This document shows positions 1-10,572 of a DNA stretch of 64,000 nt, piece by piece (positions within the stretch are counted from its first letter, which is position 1; each line of letters begins with the position of its first letter). Origin of the DNA: Conus ventricosus (taxonomy: Eukaryota; Mollusca; Gastropoda; Neogastropoda; Conidae); the NCBI GenBank assembly GCA_018398815.1, contig CM031622.1, forward strand, positions 22,159,262 to 22,223,261. The letters run 5' to 3'. The notes beneath the pieces are model-generated. The model had not been told where the DNA came from, did no database searches, and was given only the letters and a program-made list of their open reading frames with translations. The translations under genes were made by a program, and so were the position numbers.

Positions 1-995
1 CCAGTGTATAGAAATAGTACACACTTTCAATATTTAGGTATAATCTTTAGCAGAACAGGAAGTTTTATAAATGTAAGAAGCATTTGTGTGACCAAGCGCA
101 ATGTGCAATGTTTTCTTTATTAAAGATGGCAAGATTTCAAGATTTGCCTATAAACATTGTACTGGACTTATACAGTCAATGGTACTGCCTGTGCTTTTAT
201 AGGGCTGTGAAATTTGGGGATATAGTGATTTAAAGCTAATGGAAAGTTTTCAGCTGAAATTCTTTGAGCATCTTTTTCATTTAAATCGTTCTACCAAAAA
301 GAATTGATATATGGAGAACTAGGAATGTATCCTGTGTCAGTTCAAGTACATGCACGAATGATAAAATTCTGGTCATCCTTACTTTCTCCACAAACAAACA
401 AATATTCATCTAGATTGTATCAGATATTATATGATTTATACAGAAATCCGGGTTTTACATCCAGGTGGTTGATGTGTATACGGGATGTCCTAATAGAAAC
501 AGGATTCGACTGTGTGTGGGAGACACAAAAGTTTTCGTCTGTTCACAGTCTCTGTCGAAATGTTCGTAATTCATTACAAGACATTTACAAACGGGCATGG
601 AATGATGCTTTAGAATCTAGTAATAATTGTTTATTTTACAGAAATTTTAAAAACAGAGTTTCGCCGTGAAAAATATATTAAAATGTTACCTGATGTTTAT
701 ATATACCCACTGATTCGGTTTCGCTGTGGCAATCATAAACTCATGATAGAAATTGGCAGGACGATTTGGAATACCTCACGATGAACGATTCTGTCGGGAC
801 TGTGACCAGAATGACCTTGGTGATGAAGTTCATTTTATAATGAAATGTAACAAATATAACGACATTAGAAATCAGTTTATACCTAGAAAATTTACATATA
901 CAAAGTCCGTATTTAGCTATTGTCGTTTGCTTTGTGGTAGTAAGAAAGTGTTGCTAAACTTAGCGAAGTTTTTGAAACTTAGTAAAGTTGTGTAA
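1..995 (+). mobile_element. 3' part of a LINE (non-LTR retrotransposon) ORF2
   Basis: Translated fragments in all three plus frames read as the C-terminal end of a non-LTR retrotransposon reverse-transcriptase polyprotein. Near base 27 there is an FQYLGIIFSRTGSF stretch, the strand after the RT core in this group. YGELGMYPVSVQVHARMIKFW at about 306-368 is typical of the linker after the palm and thumb. The last part (about 740-995) has a Cys/His cluster, CRDCDQ followed by EVHFIMKC, like the C-terminal zinc knuckle of CR1/Jockey-like LINEs, and ends at a TAA near 993. At least two frameshifts separate these blocks, so the copy is dead or the assembly is wrong. The 5' part lies outside the window. 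The family assignment is by recognition only; the exact clade is not resolved. Confidence 0.75.
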
Positions 996-1052
996 CATTA
1001 CATTCGTGTGTTAAATTATATGGGAAAATCTTGATGTTTGATTTGTTTCATT

Positions 1053-1100
<48 letters not shown>
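1053..1100. repeat. (GT)n microsatellite
   Basis: About 24 GT units directly downstream of the LINE stop codon. Confidence 0.95.
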
Positions 1101-1102
<2 letters not shown>

Positions 1103-1368
1103 GAATACTGAGGAACAGGGGATGCAGCAGCTGTAAAGAACAGACAGCAAGCCACGCGTGACCAGATGTACCTTCAGTTGGATGGGGACATTATTCTTTC
1201 TTTCTTTCTTTCCTTTTCCTTCTTCTTTTCTTTTTTCCTTTTTAATTTTTTGGGGGGGTTTTTTTGGTTTTGTTTTGAGTTACGGTTTCTCTTGACATAC
1301 CACTCGCCATTCTTTGAAAAAAAAAATGAAGAAAAAAACGCCTCATGAAGTGCATGTCTGCCCCCTCC

Positions 1369-1500
1369 CCTCCCCCCCCCCCCCCCCCCCCCCCCCCCCC
1401 NNNNNNNNNNNNNNNNNNNNNNNNNNNNNNNNNNNNNNNNNNNNNNNNNNNNNNNNNNNNNNNNNNNNNNNNNNNNNNNNNNNNNNNNNNNNNNNNNNNN
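1369..1500. other. Poly-C run and 100-base assembly gap
   Basis: A run of about 30 C leads directly into 100 N at 1401-1500. The assembly broke at a homopolymer. Reading frames crossing the gap have no meaning. Confidence 0.98.
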
Positions 1501-2151
1501 GGAAAAAGAATCACTGGAGCCCTAAATGTTATGTGTCAACAGCCGAGTGGCTGTTCATAGGTATTCCAATGCAGGCCCCTTGCCTGGCGAACAGCGCTGC
1601 AGGAGCGAAATTTTCCGTGTTTTCAACTTGTGCAAACCACATAAAAATGGCCGATTTAGACAATAAAAATAACACCAATCAATTTACCAGTCTTTTTTCT
1701 TTCGTTTTGGATAGGTTTTATCATTTAAAAGAACATAATAAGTTTATTATCAACCTTGTAAAGAAGTACTTCTTCGCGGTCGGGAGGCATGCCGTCGCGA
1801 CTTTCAGAACACAAGTTTTTACACCCACCTTCTTTCCCGACGAGGGGAGCGCGGCGCGCACAAATAGCTCAATGAAACTCATACAGAGTTGTAGAGGAGA
1901 CTTCAAGCTTCATTTTCGTATGCAGTAAGGGTACAGAAAAAATTTAGTTAAGTTCCCTAAAATTATGTTTTAAAACTTCAAATTATTCTAAAATCCGTAA
2001 ATATGAATGAAATCTGTTAAAAAATATATCAAATTAAAGCTCATATTCCGCACTTTCCAATAAATGGGGTCAAACAAATACGAAACAGTGCGCCGCGCTC
2101 CCCCGGCGGTTCCCCGCATATCACTATTGGAAGACTTGAAGCATGTCAACA
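1501..2151. other. No gene supported; imperfect inverted repeat
   Basis: No recognisable protein. A GC-rich motif around 1842-1861 (GGGGAGCGCGGCGCGCAC) recurs in inverted form at about 2089-2106 (GTGCGCCGCGCTCCCC), 230 bp away, which could be the ends of a small MITE or a foldback. The segment just before 2152 is GC-rich and could be promoter or 5' UTR for the candidate exon that follows. Confidence 0.35.
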
Positions 2152-2248
2152 ATGGCGGACGAGTCAGACGTATCTGTGTCATCGCTTACAAATCCAACAC
2201 TATTTTCATCAAATTTTCAACATCTGGCGCTAGAAACAACACAGAAAG
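2152..2248 (+). CDS. Candidate first coding exon of an unidentified gene
   Basis: An ATG in a good context (ACAATGG) opens a 32-codon frame beginning MADESDVSVSSLTNP. It ends one base into a codon at AAAG|GTAAGT, a near-perfect 5' splice donor at 2249. The acidic, Ser/Thr-rich start looks like an ordinary N-terminus but matches no family I recognise. The upstream 60 bases are GC-rich, as expected for a promoter-proximal exon. If real, the first intron contains the whole Polinton-like element 300 bp downstream. The next phase-compatible acceptor with protein-like sequence that I see is at 23073. It could also be a chance ATG plus donor. Confidence 0.35.
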
Positions 2249-2550
2249 GTAAGTCGATATATTTACTAAATTCTATAAGTTATATTTTGTGTACTTAGAG
2301 CGCGATTGTATTAAAAATCTTTTTTAAAAACGTGAACTGAGAGAGCCTTTTTTTGAATCGACACTTCAACTTCACGATCGACTTTATTTATCTTCAGCTA
2401 CGTGGAAGGATTTTTAACATTGTAATCAAGTAATCGAAACATCAATTTGAAAAACCTGTGTCATAAAAATATGATGTACATTGTAGTTCTTCAGTATTTC
2501 TTATGAAAAGGTCACGTGACTTGGACCAAGTTAGGGTCCTGAACAGAACG

Positions 2551-2555
2551 TGTCG
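2551..2555. repeat. Left target-site duplication TGTCG
   Basis: TGTCG immediately precedes the left terminal repeat and the same five bases directly follow the right terminal repeat at 22447-22451. Polintons usually make 6-bp duplications, so 5 bp is slightly off; the sixth base differs. Confidence 0.7.
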
Positions 2556-2810
2556 AGAGAACAGGGAAAGGGGCATTCTGGGCCACTTCCGCCCTCACCC
2601 AGTTTCGGGCGAAAGTAACCCAGAATGCCCCTTTCCCTGTTCTCTGACAAGTAAGACTTCAATAACTAAAAAATAACGATTATCTACAAACAAACATACT
2701 GTGCAGGGTTATTCGTTTTTAATACTAATTTACTAAACTTTTCAGATTTCAGTTTTCCGCGTTTTTTCTGATCATTATCAATAACATCATTTTCGCGCAG
2801 ACAGTCATTT
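2556..2810. repeat. Left terminal inverted repeat with terminal hairpin
   Basis: The outer 90 bases (2556-2645) are an inverted repeat in themselves. AGAGAACAGGGAAAGGGG at the tip is mirrored by CCCCTTTCCCTGTTCTCT at 2628-2645, around a loop of about 36 bases. The inner part (about 2650-2810) is the reverse complement of the last codons of the packaging ATPase gene and its 3' flank, as found next to the right end. The exact inner limit is blurred by indels. Confidence 0.85.
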
Positions 2811-3034
2811 TCAATACTATCATTTTTGCAGAGACAGTCACCAAACTAAAACTTGGCTGAGACCCTGTGCGAACACCCCTAATTAGAGGGCTTGGGGTTT
2901 GTGGCAGGCAGTACCATGTAACGTGGCCCTGGACGGATCCTATGACCTGTAATTATGGCGCCATAAGGTAGCAAGCAATCCTTCGCCACACGGAGCTATA
3001 GACATACGTGTTCTGCGTTTCACAAAATACGTCG

Positions 3035-3067
<33 letters not shown>

Positions 3068-3779
3068 TCTTTCTCTTTCTTTCTCTCTCAATTAAATGTC
3101 ATAAAATCCGCACACTTCTTCTGACTAATTTCTGCCTACAAACTTTGCACAGACAGGCAAACACGGGGCTAAAACCGATCACTTATTTACGGCTCGCGCA
3201 GTGCAACCAGCCACCTGTGCGTGTAACGAACACCACTCGCAATCATGAAAGTCGGCGCAGTGGTGAATGCGCTTGCTTTAGCGGAAAGTAATTTCGCATT
3301 TTAGTAAACTGCGGATGACGCGATAGAAAAGGCATAACAAGCCTATGAGCAACTAGCAGCGCACAAACGCCTATGAAAGGCAGAGACTTAGCAGTTTAGA
3401 TTTTATTAATGCCCCCTGAAGAACAGGGGCATGCACTTACACATTTAAAAAATGTTGACCAAGCAATAAAAGATATATCTATTAACATAGGCAAACCGGT
3501 CCAGACAGACATTGCCCCCACCAAAAAAATTCAGTGACTTTTATCAACCATCAGAAAAACAAAAGATGCAAGAAATCGCGTTCTTGTCGTTGGTAAGACC
3601 GTTGGGTATTTGTTGCAACATAATATTGGCTGAGTAAAATGAACAAAATCTATTATTCCGCCAAAGATATTGGAAGGGTATCACAGCAAAACAAAAAAAA
3701 AAGCCCCTAAAAAAGCCCAGCGGCAGGTGTCAGTGAACCAACATCATAGGAATGGTTATCTAAACAAGCGATTTGGCAA
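2811..3779. other. Left internal region of the giant transposon
   Basis: Starts with a partly repeated tract (ATGATAGTATTGAAAATGACTGTCTGCGCG on the reverse strand), then a (CA)n run at about 3036-3060. An ATG near 3245 begins MKVGAVVNALALAESNF but is soon interrupted. The upstream part of the integrase gene probably begins in here; I could not fix its start because of frame breaks. Confidence 0.4.
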
Positions 3780-4620
3780 TTATATTACACTTCCCCTAGA
3801 CGAATACAGAGACCGCACTTTGTGAATAAAATACCGAACGACACCTCATCAAATGGAACTTCTATATTTTACCCTCTGCTAGGATTAGACGAAACAAGAT
3901 TTTACGAAGTACGCACTCACAGTCATTGACATAGCTTCCAATATACAAAAGATGCAGAACCATTAACACAAAAGAGTGCCTCTTGCTGTTGCTGTCGCTA
4001 TACAACTGATATCCAACGAGGCCCCTTAACTTTCCCTCGCATGATCAAGTCGATGAAGGAAATAATTTAAAGGCAAGTGAATCAAGTATTGTTAAACACA
4101 GAGTTACTAATAGAAGAGGCATTCCGGGAGTTCACAGATCACAGCTTTAGTTGAAAACTTTAACCAAACAGTTAGCCTAAAGAGAACATTTCTCCTACCA
4201 GTATCACAGGAACTGATTGACAATTCTCGCTACACAGAATGGTTTAGAAAGACTGCCCTCAGTTTTGCGCAGCATGAATAAAGAAGATTTAAAGGCAAAG
4301 CCAGTACAAAGCAAACAAAAAGAAAACAATAAATGTTGCTGAAGAGAGTCTCATCCAGCAAACCTATTACCATTTGGATTGAAAGTAAGGTACCTTTATT
4401 CCCGGGGGAAGCAGAAGGGGAAACATCGCATCAGGGCCAACCGATCCTATTTGGAGTGTTGACCCGTACGAAATAAAAAGAATTGTAAAAATGAATCCCC
4501 CCTATTATGTACGAGAACACTGACACAACAAAACAACCAGCACCTCAAAGATCTTTGTGAAGGAAGAACTGCAATATTCCGCCAGACACAAGTTCCGCTT
4601 TAAATTAATTTAACGTAAAC
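3780..4620 (+). pseudogene. Polinton-type integrase (retroviral-like, rve fold), frame-broken
   Basis: Integrases of this family insert the element by DDE chemistry. Three blocks in different frames hold the catalytic motifs in order: YALTVIDIAS with the first Asp near 3928; a VDEGN block with the second Asp near 4052; and a QALVENFN block with the Glu near 4153. The spacing (about 41 and 34 residues) suits an rve core. After the core come VRYLYSPGEAEGETSH (about 4387-4440) and a block ending near 4560, matching the C-terminal region typical of Polinton/adintovirus integrases. The many indels make the present sequence untranslatable as one protein. Divergent orientation to the polymerase gene is usual for these elements. 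Confidence 0.75.
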
Positions 4621-4690
4621 ATAATTTGGTTTAAATGGAAGGCCAGAAAAAAGGAAGCGCAGACGAAACAAGAAAGGTAAGGAAGAGACC

Positions 4691-4981
4691 TTGAAAATGA
4701 TACGGAAATCATTCAGGGCGTGTAATGCTATTAAGGAAACATTTTCGAGGATTAATCAATGCATGCTAAATCATCAGATCACCTACAATCAAACCCCCAA
4801 TTGGAAAAAGAATATCTTGAAATCTAAAAAAAATTCGAACTCGTCAAGCAAACATGATAAAGATTTAAATGAATTGGATGAAGCTATGATTGATCATATA
4901 ATAAAAGTTGATGAAAAATATAAAACCCCCTGTTTATTGCGGTCCTCCAGTGACCCGATTGCATATGAAAAACACCGTTAA
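4691..4981 (+). CDS. Small Lys-rich ORF of unknown function in the giant transposon
   Basis: A 96-codon frame with 20 or more Lys/Arg residues and a hydrophilic, Asn/Ser-rich composition (KKNSNSSSKHDKDLNELDEA). No domain is recognised. It follows the integrase on the same strand and converges with the polymerase gene. It is uninterrupted, unlike its neighbours, but may still be only a piece of a longer frameshifted gene or the integrase tail. Confidence 0.35.
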   Translation: MKMIRKSFRACNAIKETFSRINQCMLNHQITYNQTPNWKKNILKSKKNSNSSSKHDKDLNELDEAMIDHIIKVDEKYKTPCLLRSSSDPIAYEKHR

Positions 4982-4999
4982 ACAAACACCCGTTTGGTG

Positions 5000-7300
5000 T
5001 TTGTTCTCTCTAATTACTTCTTCTTTGTACAACAGTTGTGTTGATCTCAATGTAGATTAGATCGCATTTTACGTTGTCATGATGACAAGTCTTATTTGCC
5101 AAACAATGCTTCTTGATTTGTCATGCGATATGTTTGACTGCACAACGCAGCGAGAATTTCCTTTTTGCTTTCTTAATGATTTTCTCTGGCTCGAATACTG
5201 TCTTTCGATCTTAACCCCACATAACTCCTTGATCAACCTTTCCAGATAATTCATCCTTCATCTTTCCTAAAACCTTCTTGTTAGTAATTGAATTCAAAGG
5301 CGAATCTTTAGGTAATCAGATGTTGTCGTACCACCCCGCATCATGCCCTTTAGGCTACTTTCGGTTTCCATGTCTTTATAATGTCTTCGAGTAGGGATAT
5401 CTATAACAAAACTATCTGTCTGTGTAAAGTACCTGGACTCAGGATACGAGGGCTTAAAGCCGACATAAGAAACTCTAACATAAAAAGCTATTGAAAATTC
5501 TAAAACAGATAAAATACCCAATAAATACAAGGTTGTCTAATTTGACTATCTTTTTTTCATCATTATGCCGAAAAAGCTGATCATGAAATCTTCTGAAGTC
5601 CGATAATTAGGTTTTGGAAGTTAGCTTAAATGCTTCGTTTCTCTCTGGTAAACCCAATCTGACATCTTTGCGCTTGTGCGGATTCCTCCAAAGTCTTATT
5701 CATGTCCAAAACAGCTGTTGTTCATCACTTGAAATAGTCTTTTTCTGAAGCATCTGTGATTTTGATCTGAGATCAGTGTTCATTATGATTATGGTTTCAT
5801 GAACTGTACTTGATCAAAGTCAATTAATACGATGAACAGCTGTCAACTTCAAACCATGCCTTTAGAATAAAATTGTAGAACTGTAATGACAGACATAATT
5901 TTTTTTGCCTCGAAGAATGGCACAAAGTTTAGGCGTTCTCTGGATTCCATCATTAGACTTTCTGCTGCTAATGGATAGTCAGAATGCAGGTCATGGAGTT
6001 CATGAGGAATATTCTAAATCCACTTCTAGAATGAAACCACGCAGTTGATCAGGCTTAAACTGCCCAACCACTTTAAATGCCCTTTTGAATATTATTCGGA
6101 TCGCGCCTGTGTACATTTAAAAGTTGCGTAATGAAGCGATTGCGCCATAGCCCATCCATACAGATAGTTTGCATCTAAATACATGAGATATTTAGACCTT
6201 ATACTCGACATAATGATCCAATATTTTGTTGTTTGCTTTACAGTAAAGGTGCGACGCCATACTAATTCCTTCACCCAATCCGTTTATCAATTCAACAGAA
6301 ATCATTGGAATGTCAACAATAAATCAAATCTGTACTCCAGTAAACATTAAGAAAGCGTTCCCAACGGTTCATCCCAGGGCGCAGAAATGTGAATTGCGCA
6401 GGAACCAAGCTAAAATGGAGTTCACATGCAGGTGACTTTGGCATAAGAGGCGTTTGTCCGTAGATCACAGTCACATAGTCGTTTTACGGAGGGTAGTTGG
6501 ACCATGCCGCGCTGGAACATTACTGACTTGATGACTGTCTCGAAAGCGGCGAGCTTGATGGTGTCTATCAGGCGATCGATGCCAAGGGATTCAGGCATCT
6601 AACTTCCTGCCACGCATCTGAGCTGCTGTAACAGAATCCACTATGTCCTTTCCTCTAAGACTAGAAAAGAACGCGCCCTTTTAGCGAAGTGTATCTTCGT
6701 CAAACCTTTCCCAACTGTTCATGTATCTCATAAGGATAAACGCCCTTTCTAACGAGAGTTGGGTCCAAATATTCTTCGTTATAGGGCAGGACTTTTAAGA
6801 CATAGCCAGTCCTCTAAATGAACCCATCAGTGTTGATAGATCATAAAAAGACATTATTTAGATAAAGCACATGTACTTTTCTGATGACTGTGCAATGCAT
6901 GCTACCCGAAAGGCGTTGGTTATGCATGCAATATAAATGAGAGTCGTACCTCGCAAGTTATGAAAGAAGATGGCAGCTTCCATGTCTTAGATCAAACTTT
7001 AGTTGAAAATTGCATTTGTTGTGCGCAGCTCCTCTGAACTTCCGCTAATGTATCCATGTCTCTTACTGTTGGATTCGCTGTTGAGAGGCCAAAACCGCAA
7101 ATCCCAACAATGACGGTGGCTGAGTCATACTGTTGTTGGTCCCTTCAGGCCGCCATTATGAGTTCAATAAGTTTAGATTATGAACAGGCTTACGCACTTG
7201 CTGCATGCCGTTTTAAGATGTTTCTGCAGCATCCAGGTCCTCTATATAATTCTGGTTCTGAATAAACGCCATCCGCCCTGACAACAATGAAGAAATGAAC
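5000..7300 (-). pseudogene. Protein-primed-type family B DNA polymerase (pPolB), frame-broken
   Basis: Replicative polymerase of Polintons and adintoviruses. On the minus strand, reading from high to low coordinate, the sequence shows KFRGAAHNKCNFQLKF near 7000-7050, the conserved block N-terminal of the exonuclease; YMNSWERFDEDTL near 6700; a KANNKI block near 6235; LDANYLYGWAMAQSL near 6130-6175, the family hallmark around motif A; and YFTQTDSFVIDIP near 5395-5435, which occupies motif C. The first Asp of the motif C pair reads as Gln here, so the catalytic pair is incomplete, by error or decay. C-terminal blocks such as KKVLGKMKDEL (about 5240-5275) and KTCHHDNVK (about 5065-5095) follow. 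At least eight frame changes are needed. Only this one copy exists; the duplicated right segment lacks it. Confidence 0.85.
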
Positions 7301-7944
7301 AAATCTGTATGATACCATAAAGACTGTTTTTCGAAGTGTTTTGTGGCGCTGGCCCTTCATAAGAACAATGAGTGCGTTCCAAGTCTGCGTAACACAACTT
7401 ATGGAGAATGTTGCAGTTTTTTCCAGTTCTTAAACTAACTTTATTTTGTTTTTTTTAGATCCGGGTGGGGGCGTAATTAGTCTGTAACACAGTCTACAGA
7501 ACTTTACAATGTTTTATATGTCACTCGCCGCTTGCACAGAGGGAATCTTGTTAAACATTTCTGCAGAATTCTTGTTTGCTATGTTTGGTTTTGGTAGTAT
7601 AACTCAATAATCTACTCATTGTGCGTATCAAGTGTAAATGGGGTAGCCCCGCAGTGAAAACATTAGTAGTAGTCAACATTAATTTTTGTCTGGTTCGCTA
7701 TTGTTGGACTTTCTTGGACCTTTTAATTGGCGCCAAATTTGGTTTCCTCATCCATGTGTATACCTTAACATGTATTGTGTTTTGTTCTTCAAACTGGATC
7801 TATTTGGTCTACACTAACAGGAAAGATATTACATGAGTTAAGATCCTTTGGGCGTATTGCCGATAGATTAGTCACTCACTCGGCTGTTCGCGGACATGAT
7901 GCAGCCTTGGCAAATAACGCACCACATGAAACATTTGTTGTCGA
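7301..7944. other. Probable N-terminal polymerase region or spacer
   Basis: No block I can assign. It lies just upstream of the recognised polymerase motifs, so the N-terminal part of that gene is the most likely content. It is also just outside the duplicated 7.2-kb segment. Confidence 0.3.
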
Positions 7945-7999
7945 ATTTTTTTTATTTTTAAAACTGCCTCTCCTTAAAACACAACTCCCGAGTAGCGGA

Positions 8000-10560
8000 A
8001 TGTAGCCTTGCCTACAATCGGTGGCATACTTAGCCTGTTTTAATCTAATCTCAAAGACTTCGCCTTCCTCCCCCTCTCTGCCCCCCTGACCAACCAGAGC
8101 CCTCTCATTTATAGCTTCTTCACGCAGCGTCAAACTGCGTAGCAGTACGTCTGCCCAACCCGGTGTTAAGTCATTAATGAGAAAGAATAGTCTGCATGAT
8201 TAGTTGAGACCCAGACTTCTAGATTTTCTTCATTTATTGTACAATAGTCGAGTAAACATCTAACATTACTTTAACTGGTGGGTCGATTGTTAGTTTACTT
8301 AGAACTTGAGAAATTGCATGTACAACGCTTGCCTGTACGTTTGTTTGGGACCATAACTTCTAAATCAACACATCAGGCTCTTGATAAACGCTCTCTCCTC
8401 GAGCATTCCTTCAAACAATTTCGTCTTGTCCTTCATATATCATAGCCTAGCAGTCTTTCTTTTCTAACCAAATATTTAATTTAAATTAAAAAAAAAATAA
8501 CTTAATCAGAACCATATCGACGTCCTTTTTGCCTTGACTCATAAACTAAAGTATCAACCGACTTTCTTTGGTGTTGTTAGATGTGAGCTGTTTTTAGAAC
8601 AGAGTTAATGTCCTCGTTTACTTTTTTTAAGCATCCTTTTTATCTGCTCGGGTCTGCTGGTGAGAAAAACTTGTCCCCGCCTTTCTTGAAGAACAAACTT
8701 TTTGTCTTTTGTAGCATCAAATCGACCTGTCAACGATTAAATTCATTCATCCGTGATGTTTAGTCAACAATCGCTTATTTATTGTCAGTTTAAAACGAAC
8801 AATTTAGCCGTTTTAGTTGAACCATAGCTGTGTGGCTATTGGAGTTTAGTTTTTATTTATTGCCAGCCGCACTTCCAGCTAATGAACACAGACCGATAGC
8901 TTAAGACAAAACCTCCTAGAGGTAAAGCTGCGGGTGCCCTATGCTGTTGCTAAGAGACCAACCCTCTTTCCTTCTGATAGAGCACTTTATAGACGATGCC
9001 CAGTATTAACCGTAAGTACAGCAATAAAGACCAGCAGAATACTTCGTTTGGTTTTGCTTGTAATTTGCAAAGGTCCCTGCTCTAGTATTTGTTGCATTTG
9101 CGTAATGTTTGTTAATCTGAAGGTTTTTACTTCAGGGTTTTTCTATAACATCAGAATTGCCCTGCTATCTCTTCTCTTGGCATCTCGGTGCTGTAGGCAC
9201 ATTTGGATAATATCTAACAGACATGCTTTTTATAAAATTGAAAAATAATTTTAGTATAATACGACTCTAATCTGTTTATTTTCAATATTCAGCTGCGCAT
9301 CATATAATAAAAACAATTATCATTTAAGCGTTTATCCGGCTTCTCTTCTTTATCAATTTGAATTTTTTTATTACGTCTCTCACTTTCTCCCGCTTCCATA
9401 CAACTCATTATACCTCCGTTGACCTTAGGTCAATCCTAAACCGTATTTTGTTGTAATAATCATCAAGCTAACTATGTGAAGATGAAAATCTTTAGACACT
9501 AGGTCTGCTGTAGGAATATCTACCCCTCCCACCCCCAAACAATTTTCTTATTTCGTCAAAATGATTATCAGGTCTAAGCCCGCTAGCGTAATTTGGTTTA
9601 GACTACCGCAATTGTACAATGCACATTCGTTATAATTTAGGATTAAAAACTATTCGCTTGCCTCTTTTGAACGGTTCTTCATCTTCACACAGCAATAAAA
9701 TACCTTTAACATATTGATTAAGACGCTTAAACTAAAATCCATATAGTTCTGCCCTGCATCTGGGATATGTTGATGATGAATCCTACTTTCGTAATAAATT
9801 GCTAATCATGACTCATATAGGTCCTTAATCAGCTTTGTCTAAATCAGGGTTGCTAACAACGTCAAACTCTAACGAGATGTCAGAAAAGCCCTGTACTTTG
9901 CTTCAGTGTCTGATGAATTGATAACACGTTTGTATTCGTTAAAAGTTAGTCAAATGATCAAACGTCTTTTATAATGCTCCTGAAAGTATGTGCATGCGCT
10001 TTTAAAACACACAATCTAGGGGAATGGAAAAGCATTTCCATACGCAAAGCTTAACAGCTACATACTTTTTTGCCGTCTTAAAATCTGCAGCGCCTATTCC
10101 TAATTTTAGCGCTTCTTCATGTTCGATTCTGAAACGCAAAGTCAGCCCTTTCATTCCCAGTCCTAGCATAGATCAGAATAGTTAAAAATATGTCTGCATT
10201 GTGTAAAGAAAATATTTCTTTGCCCTCAAGTTTTATAAAATTTTCTTAACGATTGCCCGCCCCAGATCTGACAACTGACCTGTTGGGGTCCTGTTTTTGA
10301 AGTGAGTTCTATTTGAAAGTAAGACGCGCAGAGCCTGCACAATCTCTTCATCGCTCCTAGTCTGGAAATTTGACAGTAAGATTTGATCCGCATCAAAGTA
10401 TGGATTATTTGGACAGAAAATTTCCGCTTATTTCCCTTCACGCCGCCGGTTCTTTCATTCTCTATTTACGGGTTTTTAAGATCAAGGGCGAAAAAAAAAA
10501 AAAGGAGAGCGGGAGCCATGTGCTAGTGCCATTTTTTTTATAAACAAAATAAAAAGTTAA
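8000..10560 (-). other. Unassigned, probably coding, part of the giant transposon (copy A)
   Basis: The minus strand gives protein-like fragments in changing frames, for example VDIPTADLVSKDFHLHI near 9480-9535 and ISRLGAMKRLCRLC near 10320-10370, but no motif I can name. By position, between polymerase and ATPase, capsid or protease genes are expected. The counterpart in copy B is about 15300-17740. The orientation is my inference from the quality of the translated pieces. Confidence 0.35.
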
Positions 10561-10572
10561 TTATTTAAAACA

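Noticed and set aside
1314..1928. Plus-strand frame across the assembly gap
   Set aside because: It includes 100 unknown bases and a poly-C run; the part after the gap has no recognisable protein features.
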